Shown: piece by piece, positions 55,508-64,000 of the stretch | Position numbering within the stretch: position 1 is the stretch's first letter | Layout: the number at the start of each line of letters is the position of its first letter | DNA from: Parabacteroides sp900760525 | GTDB taxonomy: Bacteria; Bacteroidota; Bacteroidia; Bacteroidales; Tannerellaceae | DNA: 64,000 nucleotides | Direction of reading: 5' to 3' | NCBI RefSeq assembly: GCF_049860805.1 | Contig: NZ_CP187555.1 | Span: 3,286,001-3,350,000 of the forward strand | Position numbers and translations under genes: made by a program | The notes under the pieces: generated by a model | What the model was told of the DNA's origin: nothing | Databases searched by the model: none | Seen by the model: the letters and a program-made list of their open reading frames with translations, nothing else

Positions 55508-56140
55508 TTACAAACCGTATTTCCGCATCTTGTTATATAATGTCTGCCGGCTGATATCCAACTGTTGGGCACAGAGCGTCAGATTGCCGTTCTTCTCGCG
55601 CAGCACTTCACTGATAAACTGCTTCTCCATCTCCTCCAAGGTCACCGGGTGGGATGTGGAAGCCGTTTTTTCTATATGGGAATCGTCCGCCCCAAGCGAA
55701 GGCGAGTCTGTTAGCAGGACGGCCCGCTCGATCAAAGCCATCTCTGCCCGCTCTTTCCGCCTCCGCCGGAAAGCCTCTTTCAAAGTCGCCACCAGCTTCT
55801 CGTTATCCCAAGGTTTTACAACAAAATCCGCCGCTCCCCTTTTCAAAGCGGAGATGGCCAGTTCGATATCACCAAAGGCAGTGATCAAGACGACTTGAGG
55901 CGGATCGGGACGGTCGGCGATGCGCTCCAACCAGAACAGACCTTCGCTTCCATCATGTCTCCCGGTACCGAAATTCATATCCAGCAAGACAACGTCAACA
56001 TCTTCTTCACGCAACAAAGCTGGCAAAAGCGTCGGGACAGACACTCCCACTACCGTTTTGAACTCGCGTGCCAGAATCATCTTCAACGTTTTCAGCACCG
56101 CTTCGTTGTCATCCACAAGGATTATTTTCCCGTCCTGCAT
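55508..56140 (-). CDS. Response regulator with receiver and Fis-type HTH, lacking the AAA+ domain
   Basis: 210 residues. The receiver domain (about 1-120) has the acidic pair Asp10-Asp11, phospho-acceptor Asp54 (VVLLDMNFG), Thr87 (LITAF) and Lys109 (VVKPWD). A linker leads to a C-terminal Fis-type helix-turn-helix (NGNLTLCAQQLDISRQTLYNKMRKYG). It looks like an NtrC-family regulator with the central ATPase removed, so it should not activate sigma-54 by itself. The likely kinase partner is at 48610. It is divergent from the permease at 56529. Confidence 0.9.
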   Translation of the reverse strand: MQDGKIILVDDNEAVLKTLKMILAREFKTVVGVSVPTLLPALLREEDVDVVLLDMNFGTGRHDGSEGLFWLERIADRPDPPQVVLITAFGDIELAISALKRGAADFVVKPWDNEKLVATLKEAFRRRRKERAEMALIERAVLLTDSPSLGADDSHIEKTASTSHPVTLEEMEKQFISEVLREKNGNLTLCAQQLDISRQTLYNKMRKYGL

Positions 56141-56355
56141 TGTCTCATTTCTTTTAGTAATACATAAAAATAAAATGGTGTAAATGATGATTTATGTACC
56201 ATGTTATTACCCACTATCTATCGGCAACAAAAATAGGATTTAATACCTGTCTTTCCGAAAAAAGAATAACTTATTTTTCCGGCGTTACATTCGTGACGAT
56301 ATGACAATATGACAATAACCTGAAATCAGAAAAGAAACGTATAAAAGGCTTTATA

Positions 56356-56387
56356 TTTGCAAAAGGACGCTTGGCCCTTTACCTTTG
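56356..56387 (+). promoter_or_regulatory. Bacteroides-type promoter of permease 8
   Basis: TTTG (56356-56359), 20 bases, TACCTTTG (56380-56387), a complete match to the TTTG-N19-21-TAnnTTTG consensus. It implies a leader of about 135 bases before the permease start. Confidence 0.7.
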
Positions 56388-56422
56388 CGATGCGAAAAAG
56401 AAACACAGCCCCTTTCCTGAAC

Positions 56423-56439
56423 TGTCCAACAATTAGACA
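56423..56439. promoter_or_regulatory. Palindromic site in the permease 8 leader
   Basis: TGTCCAA-CAA-TTAGACA is an inverted repeat matching at 6 of 7 positions per arm. It lies about 30 bases after the expected transcription start and could be an operator for the divergent response regulator. Confidence 0.45.
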
Positions 56440-56528
56440 ATTTATATGCTCTCCGGAGAAAAAGAAGATTATCTTTTGACGCGTTCGGGAAAAGAGGATA
56501 GTTTTGATTCGTATAAAAAAATAAAGTC

Positions 56529-58931
56529 ATGAAAGCTGTAGCACTCAAACTCGTCCTCCGTAGTTGGTGGCGAAACAAAACATTCTCCGTTATTTCGATT
56601 GTCAGCCTGGCGATCGGGATTGCCTGCACGAACCTGTTGGCGGCTTTCGTCATCTATGAATTCAACATTGAAGCGGGCAATCCGGATAAGGACCGGATCG
56701 TCTATATGGCACAAGATTCGCCGATGAAGTCGGGAGAAACTGTTTCGTATGTGGCCGGTGACATTCCGGTCCAGTTGAAAGAGAAATATACGGAAGTGGA
56801 AGATTACCTGCGTTTCAATGCGATCGGTTGCAGCTCCGTCACAATAGGAAACAAACAATACGAACCGATTACGATTGCAACTACCGATACGGCATTTCCC
56901 CGTTTTTTCAGGTATAAAGTGCTATACGGCGATCTGCACGACGCACTTTCCGCCCCGGACAAAGCTGCATTAAGCGAATCATGCGCCCGGAAACTGTTCG
57001 GAGATGTAAATCCGGTGGGAAAGATCGTTCAAATAGATCTTACGGATGGAGGTATGCGATACAATGACGAAACAACGGAACCTTCCCGCTCTTTCCAAAT
57101 CGCCGCCGTATTGAAAGAATATCCGCAATCCTACCTCACGTTCGATATGCTTACCGGCAACGGACAGGATTTCTACGGCGGGATCACTTTGCTGAAAGTC
57201 TCCGCTTCGTTCGACAAAAAGGAATTTGCCAAGAAGATAAAAGCGGATGGAGTCCCTACTCTCCAACAAGAGAAAGGAAGCTATCATTTCTACACCTTGC
57301 AGGACTCCTATTTCCAACGCTATACGCAAGAGACCATCCCTTACATCACCCGTTCCCAACGTCCGCTGTTACTCGTCGGGATGATCTCGGCGCTACTGAT
57401 TCTGCTGATCGCTTGCTTCAACTATATCAACCTCAGCTTTTCCCGGATTCTTAAACAGATACGGATCGTACACACCCAGAAATTGATGGGAGCGACACAT
57501 GCTGAGATCAATTACCAACTGTTTTTAGATACATTCCTTACGGTCGGCATCGCATTCCTGCTCTCGCTGATGATCGCCCATGACCTGATCCCGCTATTCA
57601 ACCGGATCATGTCCGGACGGATCACCACCGGCTTCTTCCTAAACAGGCAGGTCTTGCCTTTCATCTGCGGACTAATCCTGATCCTCTCCGTCATTCCCGC
57701 CTGGTACATGAGCCGCAAAGTCTCTGCCCTGACGGATAGCAACTACCGCCTGTTCTTTACCGGAAACAAGAAGCGGAAGATTGTCACCGCACTCTCCATC
57801 GCACAATACGTCATATCCATCGGGCTGATTATCGGCACGCTGACCATACACGCGCAACTCGGGCTGATCCGAAAGAAAGGAGAATGTTATCGCAACCTGA
57901 TCGAGATCGGGAACTGGAGAAGCAGGAATCCGGACGTCAGCACATTTGCGACTGAGCTGAAGAACAAGCCCGAAATAGTTTCCGTCACACGCGCCGGAGG
58001 CTCTATCCTCAATGCCTGGCTCCGGCAGATCATTATTGAAAACAAGGATGGATCGGAGACCTATTACTCCATGATCCAGTATATGGGAGAAGAAAACCTC
58101 CTGCAAACATTGGGCCTGCAAATCCTCCGGGGTGTAACTCCGCAGGAAGCGATACGGAAATATGACCGCCCGGTCTACATCAACCAGCGGTATGCCGACA
58201 TACTGGTTCCTGCCGGCGAAGATCCGATCGGGCATCCGGTCAACCAGTACGACAAGTCTTTCAACGACGGTCCGGCCGGCAATCCGGAACAGGCGTGTAC
58301 GATCTGCGGGATCGTAAGCGACCTCTACATCAATTCGATTGAAGAAGAGGCGATGCCTTCCCTGGTTTATCTCAACAATTCAAGTGCCGGGAATTTCCAA
58401 ATGCTTTACATCAAGCTAAACGAAAAATTGAAAACGGAAGGAATGGAAGCGATACGGACCGTATGGGAAAAGGTAAATCCCAGCGAATATTTCACCTACG
58501 AAGATGTATATGCCGTATTCATGCAACGTAACCGCAAAACGACCGATATGGCGAACTTGCTGTTGATGTATTCCGTCATCAGTATCTTCCTGACTTGCTT
58601 CGGCCTGTTCGGAATGGCTTTGTACGCGACCGAGCAACGGACAAAAGAGATCGGCATCCGGAAAGTGAACGGAGCCAGTACCCGGAGCATCATGTTCCTC
58701 CTGATCCGGCAGTTCATCAAATGGATAGCGGTAGCATTCGTGATCGCAGTGCCTCTAACCTGGTTACTACTGAACCGTTGGCTGGAAAGCTTCGCCAACC
58801 GGGTGAGTGTTTCGCCGCTCTATTTCCTGCTGGGCGGAATTATCGTCCTGGCTATCACGTTGCTGACGGTAGGCTGGCATACTTACCGGGCCGCCTCGGG
58901 CAACCCGGTAAAAAGTCTCAGGAGTGAATAA
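56529..58931 (+). CDS. FtsX/MacB-like ABC transporter permease (eighth in the window, separate locus)
   Basis: 800 residues with N-terminal helix (SVISIVSLAIGIACTNLLAAF), two periplasmic cores and two FtsX blocks. The motif of the first block is diverged (IRIVHTQKLMGATHAE) and the last has TKEIGIRKVNGASTRS. The tail is NPVKSLRSE, unlike the NPAE(A/V)IKSE of the array, so it is a separate branch. It has a vegetative promoter rather than a sigma-54 one and lies beside a response regulator gene. It ends 8 bases from the convergent transaldolase gene. Confidence 0.93.
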   Translation: MKAVALKLVLRSWWRNKTFSVISIVSLAIGIACTNLLAAFVIYEFNIEAGNPDKDRIVYMAQDSPMKSGETVSYVAGDIPVQLKEKYTEVEDYLRFNAIGCSSVTIGNKQYEPITIATTDTAFPRFFRYKVLYGDLHDALSAPDKAALSESCARKLFGDVNPVGKIVQIDLTDGGMRYNDETTEPSRSFQIAAVLKEYPQSYLTFDMLTGNGQDFYGGITLLKVSASFDKKEFAKKIKADGVPTLQQEKGSYHFYTLQDSYFQRYTQETIPYITRSQRPLLLVGMISALLILLIACFNYINLSFSRILKQIRIVHTQKLMGATHAEINYQLFLDTFLTVGIAFLLSLMIAHDLIPLFNRIMSGRITTGFFLNRQVLPFICGLILILSVIPAWYMSRKVSALTDSNYRLFFTGNKKRKIVTALSIAQYVISIGLIIGTLTIHAQLGLIRKKGECYRNLIEIGNWRSRNPDVSTFATELKNKPEIVSVTRAGGSILNAWLRQIIIENKDGSETYYSMIQYMGEENLLQTLGLQILRGVTPQEAIRKYDRPVYINQRYADILVPAGEDPIGHPVNQYDKSFNDGPAGNPEQACTICGIVSDLYINSIEEEAMPSLVYLNNSSAGNFQMLYIKLNEKLKTEGMEAIRTVWEKVNPSEYFTYEDVYAVFMQRNRKTTDMANLLLMYSVISIFLTCFGLFGMALYATEQRTKEIGIRKVNGASTRSIMFLLIRQFIKWIAVAFVIAVPLTWLLLNRWLESFANRVSVSPLYFLLGGIIVLAITLLTVGWHTYRAASGNPVKSLRSE

Positions 58932-58939
58932 AAGAGAAA

Positions 58940-59596
58940 TTATCCGTTCACTTTCTTATAGTCGGCCAGGAAAGTAGCCAAGCCGCTATCGGTAAGCGGG
59001 TGTTTCAATAAGCCTTTGATAGCGGAGAGCGGGCAGGTTGCCACATCGGCGCCTGCCTCCACGCATTGCATGATATGTTGCGTGGAACGGATGGAGGCCG
59101 CCAGGACCTGCGTGTCATAATCATAATAATCATACATTTCGACGATCTTGCGCACCAGTTCGATTCCGTCACTGGCTATGTCGTCCAAACGGCCTACAAA
59201 GGGAGACACATAGGTCGCACCGGCTTTGGCCGCCAACAACGCCTGCCCGGGAGAAAAAACGAGCGTACAGTTCGTACGGATGCCTTTGCCGGAGAAGTGC
59301 TTGATTGCCTTAATACCGGTTTCGATACAAGGGACTTTCACCACGATATGCGGATTCAGGGCGGCCAACTCTTCACCTTCCCTGATCATGCCTTCGTAGT
59401 CCGTGGCAATCACTTCGGCACTCACGTCACCATCTACCATTTCGCAGATCTCGATGTAATGTTTACGCTGGTTTTCTACTCCCTTGATCCCCTCTTTTGC
59501 CATCAGGGAAGGATTGGTGGTAACGCCGTCGAGCACACCTAATTCGTTTGCTTCCCGGATCTGATCCAGGTTAGCCGTGTCAATAAAGAATTTCAT
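58940..59596 (-). CDS. Transaldolase / fructose-6-phosphate aldolase-type enzyme
   Basis: 218 residues, the size of the small (FSA/TalC-like) transaldolase subfamily. Visible are MKFFIDTANLDQI (Asp6), DGVTTNPSLMAKEG and VVKVPC with Schiff-base Lys at about 87. It transfers or cleaves dihydroxyacetone units between sugar phosphates in the pentose phosphate pathway. From family knowledge most such bacterial enzymes act as transaldolases. It is a housekeeping gene convergent with permease 8. Confidence 0.93.
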   Translation of the reverse strand: MKFFIDTANLDQIREANELGVLDGVTTNPSLMAKEGIKGVENQRKHYIEICEMVDGDVSAEVIATDYEGMIREGEELAALNPHIVVKVPCIETGIKAIKHFSGKGIRTNCTLVFSPGQALLAAKAGATYVSPFVGRLDDIASDGIELVRKIVEMYDYYDYDTQVLAASIRSTQHIMQCVEAGADVATCPLSAIKGLLKHPLTDSGLATFLADYKKVNG

Positions 59597-59671
59597 CGCC
59601 TGTTTTTATTTAAGTAACTATAAGATATAACAAGCGGAACCGCATTATAGTTTATGCCGCTTCATTGATTT

Positions 59672-60943
59672 TCAGAACTCGAAACGTATACCGGCTCCTA
59701 TGCCTACCAAGGTCGTGTTCTCGGTGCGATAGCTCACCGGCTGGTTGTTATCGAAATAATAAGAATAACGCGGTTCCAGGTACAAGCTCCAATCCCTATA
59801 GAAACGGTAAGAAACGCCGATAGACAGGTTCAACGACCATTGCAGACCGTCTATACCGGAACGATAGGTGGCCGATTTATGCTCCTTCAGGTTATACGCG
59901 TCCAGGCGATAAAGGGAATGCAACCCTTTCTCCATCATAAAGCCTCCGGAAAGATACACGTTCCAGTTCGGATTGTCACACAACTTAATCACTAAGTTGA
60001 CCGGGACACCCAAATAATGGAGGGCGAGTGTCGCTTTATAGCTGGCAGATACGTTTTCCTGCATTTTCGAATATAAGTATGTATAGACCAGCCCGCTTTC
60101 AAGAGCGACACGGTTGTTCAGGTTCTTGCGGACCGTAAAGCCGAAAGATAGCGGAGGCGCACAATCTATGTCGGCAAAGGATTCCGGCTTCTTATCCATG
60201 TCCAAAACCGGCTCTTTGTCAATAGGAGGATGAGGCCAACCGGGTTCCGCCGGATCATTATTCATGCTATCGTTAGAAGCGTCATCCATTCCGTCCAGAA
60301 AATGAAAAGAAAGATGTCCTCCTGTCCCCATATTCGCTCCGACTTGCCATTTGCCGCCTTTCGCTTTTGGCCGGTCCGTCCTTGCGACCAGGTTCCCGGC
60401 ACGACGTTTTTCCGGTTCCGGTCCCCGATGTCGTACGCCCGGAATTTTTACCTCCGGTTGTGCGGTTTCCGCCTTAGCAGGAAGCCCGACTTCCCCTTCT
60501 TCTCCAATAGCATCTTCCCAAGCAATCGTATCGACAAGAACGGGAACGACTGCATTCTTTTGTACTACACGGGCAACTACCCGTTCCCGCGCTTGATGCG
60601 GGATCGCAAAGGGACCTCCTTTATCCGGTCGTTGCTTTTCAATATCCATTTTCTTAGGATTCGTCCGTTCAGCAATCTGTTCGTTCTTCTGCGTTCCCGC
60701 GTCAAGCGCGGGAACGAGTTCGGGTTCGTACAAGCGGATCACGAACAACAACGCAAGAATAGCTACGGCGGCAGTTATCCAGCCACCGATCCGCCAGACG
60801 GAAAGACGCGGACGGCCGGTCACCTTCGCCTCGATCTGTTCCCAGCACTCCGTATCAACGGGCAGCCGGTGATCTTCCAGTTTCTGCTTTAACTTTAAAC
60901 TGAACAGGTCTAAATGCTCATTATGTTCTGTTTCTGCTGACAT
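59672..60943 (-). CDS. Anti-sigma-like N-terminus fused to an outer-membrane beta-barrel domain
   Basis: 423 residues. The N-terminal about 50 residues (FSLKLKQKLEDHRLPVDTECWEQIEAK) look like a cytoplasmic anti-sigma segment, followed by one membrane helix (about 56-76, GGWITAAVAILALLFVI), a charged linker and a C-terminal beta-rich region from about 265 (SFGFTVRKNLNNRVALESGLVYTYLYS) ending GIGAGIRFEF, as in porin-family barrels. Its start overlaps the ECF sigma gene by 23 bases, supporting a sigma/anti-sigma pair. How one helix and a barrel domain are arranged across two membranes is unclear; the barrel-like part may be periplasmic. Confidence 0.82.
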   Translation of the reverse strand: MSAETEHNEHLDLFSLKLKQKLEDHRLPVDTECWEQIEAKVTGRPRLSVWRIGGWITAAVAILALLFVIRLYEPELVPALDAGTQKNEQIAERTNPKKMDIEKQRPDKGGPFAIPHQARERVVARVVQKNAVVPVLVDTIAWEDAIGEEGEVGLPAKAETAQPEVKIPGVRHRGPEPEKRRAGNLVARTDRPKAKGGKWQVGANMGTGGHLSFHFLDGMDDASNDSMNNDPAEPGWPHPPIDKEPVLDMDKKPESFADIDCAPPLSFGFTVRKNLNNRVALESGLVYTYLYSKMQENVSASYKATLALHYLGVPVNLVIKLCDNPNWNVYLSGGFMMEKGLHSLYRLDAYNLKEHKSATYRSGIDGLQWSLNLSIGVSYRFYRDWSLYLEPRYSYYFDNNQPVSYRTENTTLVGIGAGIRFEF

Positions 60944-61481
60944 TGTCCTGCGCTATTAAAGATTGAACCATTTCCTGCAATGCTTTCCTTGCCCGCGCAA
61001 ACTGGGAGCGGGAAGTGATCTCCTGGATATGAAGCATAGCCGCTATTTCCTTATGCGTATATCCTTCGATGGCATACAGGTTGAAGACGGTCCGGTAACC
61101 GTTGGGCAACCGGGAGATGCATTCCAGCAAATCGCCGGCCGACAAGCGGTCCAGCACGGAAGCATCCACATCTTCAACCTGTTCTCCATATTCATCAATC
61201 GGGGCACTCAACCGGAGAGCATCGTATTTACGGAGATATTCGAGTGCCGTCGTCACAAATACCCTTCGTATCCAGGCGCCAAACGGACCTGTCGCCGAAT
61301 AGGTATGTATCTTGGTGAATACTTTGATAAATCCATCCTGAAGCAAGTCACGGGCCGTCTCCCTGTCACGGACGTAACGGGCGCATACGCTCATCATGGC
61401 AGGTGCGTACAGCTCGTATAATTCCTTACGAGCCGATGCTTCGCCACGCTTACATCCGTCGATTAACAGTTGTTCGTCCAT
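60921..61481 (-). CDS. ECF-type RNA polymerase sigma factor
   Basis: 186 residues. Region 2 (about 20-90) carries RETARDLLQDGFIKVFTKIHTY and GAWIRRVFVTTALEYLRK. Region 4 (about 120-175) carries LPNGYRTVFNLYAIEGYTHKEIAAMLHI and SRSQFARARKAL. By family knowledge it directs transcription of stress or envelope genes and is held by the anti-sigma encoded immediately downstream. Target genes are not evident. Confidence 0.93.
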   Translation of the reverse strand: MDEQLLIDGCKRGEASARKELYELYAPAMMSVCARYVRDRETARDLLQDGFIKVFTKIHTYSATGPFGAWIRRVFVTTALEYLRKYDALRLSAPIDEYGEQVEDVDASVLDRLSAGDLLECISRLPNGYRTVFNLYAIEGYTHKEIAAMLHIQEITSRSQFARARKALQEMVQSLIAQDNVSRNRT

Positions 61482-61605
61482 AAATACTTGCTACTCTCTG
61501 ATTATATGATGAAACAGGTTTCCGGATAGTTGCACCTATCTTCATTATTTATATACAAATATCTAAATTTATTTTTATCTTCGCAGAAATTAAATGAGTT
61601 GTTGT

Positions 61606-62436
61606 ATGAAGCGGGGAATAAATTTAATCATATTGTTATTGTGCACATTATGTCTGCAAGCACAATCCGATCTGACTTGGATCAGGACCAGAGAGGGGAA
61701 AATGGTAGCAGTACCTAAACGGGCGGTTTTCGACCTGAACCTACCCAAGTTCGCATACAAAAGCTTTACGCCATCAGAGAGACAACTGATCGAAGCCAAG
61801 CTGCGTGAATTCATTCCCGACCTGCCGGTCCAATCGGCCTATGAGCAGGAGCGTCCGATGGATATGATTATTTCATCTGCCGCTTACCAGCCTTTCTTCA
61901 ATCCGTACACACCGATGTTAAGGCGCGTTTCGCCGATGGCACTGGATTTCCATGAGATCTCGGTCGTCCCTGTCGGCGAACAAGTGGACTTTATCACAAG
62001 CGGACAACAATACACATGGCCGGGCGTAGGCGGTCTTACCCGGATCAATACGGAACTGCTATGGACACACGACCGGTTCTCCCTGTCGGGAGGCGCTTTC
62101 GCCGGACGCTATTTCACACCGTTCAACCCCTCGCCCCAATTCATGGGCGGCTTCAACGCGATGGCCAGCTATGACTTGACCGACTGGATGACGGTCAGAG
62201 GCTGGGGACAATATACGTTTTACGATCATAACGAGAAAAAGAACCCGCACATGCTGATGAACCCGTTCTACAATCATACAAACGTAGGCGGCGCATTCGA
62301 ATTCAAGGTGAACGACAGCGGTTTCAAGGTCGGCGTAGGAGTCAACTACGAATACAATCCGATCCGTGGAAAGATGGAACGCCAGTTCATGTTTTACCCG
62401 GCAGGTAAGATCGGAACGTTCCGGATCGGAAACTGA
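61606..62436 (+). CDS. Exported outer-membrane-type protein of unknown function
   Basis: About 276 residues from ATG 61606, giving MKRGINLIILLLCTLCLQAQ as a signal peptide; an ATG four codons upstream (61594) is possible. The C-terminal half is rich in alternating aromatic/polar strands (FSLSGGAFAGRYFTPF, MTVRGWGQYTFYDH, FEFKVNDSGFKVGVGVNYEY), suggesting a small beta-barrel. No family recognised. A TATCTTCG sequence at 61576-61583 may be its -7 element. It is divergent from the ECF sigma gene. Confidence 0.75.
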   Translation: MKRGINLIILLLCTLCLQAQSDLTWIRTREGKMVAVPKRAVFDLNLPKFAYKSFTPSERQLIEAKLREFIPDLPVQSAYEQERPMDMIISSAAYQPFFNPYTPMLRRVSPMALDFHEISVVPVGEQVDFITSGQQYTWPGVGGLTRINTELLWTHDRFSLSGGAFAGRYFTPFNPSPQFMGGFNAMASYDLTDWMTVRGWGQYTFYDHNEKKNPHMLMNPFYNHTNVGGAFEFKVNDSGFKVGVGVNYEYNPIRGKMERQFMFYPAGKIGTFRIGN

Positions 62437-62471
62437 ACAGAAAGAAAAATTAAACAAAAACACATAATCAC

Positions 62472-63938
62472 ATGAGAAGATCCAATCCTACACAAATGGA
62501 CAGATACAGAAACATCTTTCTTTTCATCCTTATATCCGTCATCGGCTTTTCCTGCAAAGAAGCGCAAGAACCGGACTGTAAGATAAATATTCTCTGGAAT
62601 AATGAAAAACAGACCATAGACGGCTTCGGTGTTGCACAGGCCGGATGGTCGGATAAACTTTACGCGCATTTCAAACGGGAAGAAGTGCTGCAAAAAATGT
62701 TCGGAAACGAAGGACTCCGCCTCAGCATCCTGCGGGGTGAAGTTTTCCCCCATTACTGGGAAAACCCGCAAGACAAAGATTTCGACCTCGATGCAGATAT
62801 CGACCTTCCCCTGACGGACAGTTTCTTCACCGGAGAATCGGATGACCTGAAACGTCGCGGACAATTGTGGATCGCCCGTTATGTAAAAGAGAAATGCAAA
62901 ACCGACAAACTGTTCTTCTCCGTCTGGAGCGCGCCGGCTTACATGAAAAGCAACGGCAAAGTGTCGCAAGGCGAACTGAATCCGGCTTATAACCAGGCTT
63001 ATGCCGATTACCTTGCCGCATTCTACCAGGCATACAAATCCGTCGGATTGGAACCTTATGCTATTTCACCATCCAATGAACCCGGTTATGCAGCTCCCTG
63101 GAACTCTTCTTTATGGACGCCTGAGAAGATGGGCGAGTTCATTATGGAATATCTGGGGCCGACTTTCCGGAAAGAAGAAATACCGGCACGTATCGTATTC
63201 GGTGAAAACCCGTTCTGGTCAGCCGTCAGCCAACAAGCGGCTTTCGTTTCTTCCCGGCATTTCACCGATGCAATCATCAGCCAGTATCCGGGCATAACCC
63301 AATACCCGGTAATTGCTGCCGGACACGGATACACGTTGCCCGACTCCTACCCGGCCCCCAAAGACAGCCTAAGTACACCTATCGAACCGTTTGGCGAAGC
63401 TGAAAAGACGGATATCCCGGTCTGGCTAACGGAAATAAGCAATACGGAAGCCTTAGATACCACCATCCGGGACGGTATCGAATGGGCAATCACATTCCAT
63501 AAGTATCTGTCCATAGCCAATGCAAGCGCCTGCATCTGGTGGGCTGGTGCACTCCCCGCCGGGAACAATGAGGGATTGATCGTGCTGGATCCCGACCGGC
63601 AGAATTACCTGACGACAAAACGTTTCTATACATTCGGCAACTTCTCCCGTTATATTCCGGTCGGAAGCAAGCGCATCGGTACCGAAATCAGTAGTGCCGC
63701 CACGGACAGTTTATTCTTCTCCGCCTATAAAAACGGGAAAGACTTCACCGTTGTGGCAATCAACCCGACAGCCACCGGCAAACGTGCCAGCCTGCAGATA
63801 GACGGACAGGTTTTATCGGGGAAATTAAACTGTTTCCTTACCGACGAAAAGAACAACTGGAGCAGCTCGGAAACAAAAGGAAACCAAATCGAGATCCCGG
63901 CTAACAGCGTAGTGACGGTTACCGGAACGATCAAATAG
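62472..63938 (+). CDS. GH30-family glycosidase lipoprotein (glucosylceramidase-like)
   Basis: 488 residues. The lipobox region VIGFSC (Cys about 28) suggests surface or periplasmic anchoring; M9 is an alternative start. The (beta/alpha)8 barrel shows QTIDGFGVAQAGW at its start, ISPSNEPGY with acid/base Glu at about 203 and WLTEISNTE with nucleophile Glu at about 321. A C-terminal beta-sandwich (about 400-488) is typical of GH30. Family members act on beta-glucosides, beta-xylans or beta-1,6-glucans; the substrate here is not determined. The next gene starts 43 bases downstream. Confidence 0.88.
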   Translation: MRRSNPTQMDRYRNIFLFILISVIGFSCKEAQEPDCKINILWNNEKQTIDGFGVAQAGWSDKLYAHFKREEVLQKMFGNEGLRLSILRGEVFPHYWENPQDKDFDLDADIDLPLTDSFFTGESDDLKRRGQLWIARYVKEKCKTDKLFFSVWSAPAYMKSNGKVSQGELNPAYNQAYADYLAAFYQAYKSVGLEPYAISPSNEPGYAAPWNSSLWTPEKMGEFIMEYLGPTFRKEEIPARIVFGENPFWSAVSQQAAFVSSRHFTDAIISQYPGITQYPVIAAGHGYTLPDSYPAPKDSLSTPIEPFGEAEKTDIPVWLTEISNTEALDTTIRDGIEWAITFHKYLSIANASACIWWAGALPAGNNEGLIVLDPDRQNYLTTKRFYTFGNFSRYIPVGSKRIGTEISSAATDSLFFSAYKNGKDFTVVAINPTATGKRASLQIDGQVLSGKLNCFLTDEKNNWSSSETKGNQIEIPANSVVTVTGTIK

Positions 63939-63981
63939 AAGAAACTGAAAAACTAAACATCAAGAATAAAACAACATAACC

Positions 63982-64000
63982 ATGAAACGTCTTCACTTAC
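63982..64000 (+). CDS. Start of a further gene, cut by the window edge
   Basis: ATGAAACGTCTTCAC begins an open frame (M-K-R-L-H-L) 43 bases after the GH30 gene, following ACAACATAACC. The Lys-Arg start suits a signal peptide, but only six codons are visible and the product cannot be named. Confidence 0.5.

Larger units (their letters stand above)
56141..56528. promoter_or_regulatory. Divergent regulatory region between the response regulator and permease 8
   Basis: No gene. It holds a full Bacteroides promoter and a downstream palindrome, described separately, and an AT-rich first half with TATGACAATATGACAATAA repeats near 56299. Confidence 0.5.

Noticed and set aside
56369..56390. A possible second sigma-54 site, TTGGCCC...TTTGC, before permease 8
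   Set aside because: The GG-to-GC distance is 14 rather than 12 bases and the -24 element is imperfect. A complete vegetative promoter overlaps it.

Overview
The window looks like a chromosome segment of a gut Bacteroidales species, most likely Parabacteroides or a close relative. The evidence is a SusC/SusD pair, many exported proteins with Bacteroidales-type lipoboxes, Bacteroides-type promoters (TTTG, about 20 nt, TAnnTTTG), large FtsX/MacB-like permeases, a DPP IV-type peptidase, and Bacteroidales-type IS3 and IS66 elements. I found no rRNA, tRNA or CRISPR array. The genus is inference.

Layout. (1) 1-18282: seven consecutive FtsX/MacB-like ABC permease genes, the first cut by the window edge, with no ATPase gene among them. 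A complete IS3-family element (8971-10620, 3-bp target duplication) sits between the fourth and fifth. The fifth is preceded by a near-perfect sigma-54 promoter (11009-11023). (2) 18283-19966: a frameshifted small ORF and two small exported proteins of unknown function. (3) 20073-35063: a compact, AT-richer sialic-acid utilisation operon. It encodes a GntR/FadR regulator with a palindromic operator, a kelch mutarotase fused to an SSS sodium symporter, NanA lyase, SusC/SusD, a second NanA/DapA-type aldolase, a sialidase, an esterase, a Ser-type sulfatase and a second sialidase, and ends at a strong terminator. (4) 35134-38098: DPP IV-like peptidase and NudC on the minus strand. (5) 38330-40949: a complete IS66-family element with a perfect 8-bp target duplication. 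(6) 41105-48613: an ABC ATPase behind a second sigma-54-like promoter, a decayed gene, a TlpA-like thioredoxin lipid-envelope protein, a DUF4369/SUMF1-like protein and an S9 peptidase. (7) 48610-58931: a histidine kinase and a response regulator, both on the minus strand, separated by a plus-strand cassette of four lipoproteins that is a duplicated gene pair (A-B-A'-B'), followed by an eighth FtsX permease. (8) 58940-64000: transaldolase, an ECF sigma factor overlapping an anti-sigma/beta-barrel fusion, an outer-membrane-type protein, a GH30 glycosidase and the start of a further gene.

How the genes fit together. The sialic-acid operon reads as a complete capture-and-cleave pathway: surface de-O-acetylation, desulfation and desialylation of host glycans, import by SusCD and the symporter, anomer conversion, and lyase cleavage. 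ManNAc epimerase and kinase are not in the window. The permease array and the lone ATPase share a sigma-54 promoter type and GTGCG-containing upstream sequences, so they may form one regulon although 23 kb of other genes separates them. This split, sigma-54-controlled permease system, together with the two-component/lipoprotein cassette, is the best candidate here for an under-described envelope system. Its substrate cannot be read from the sequence.
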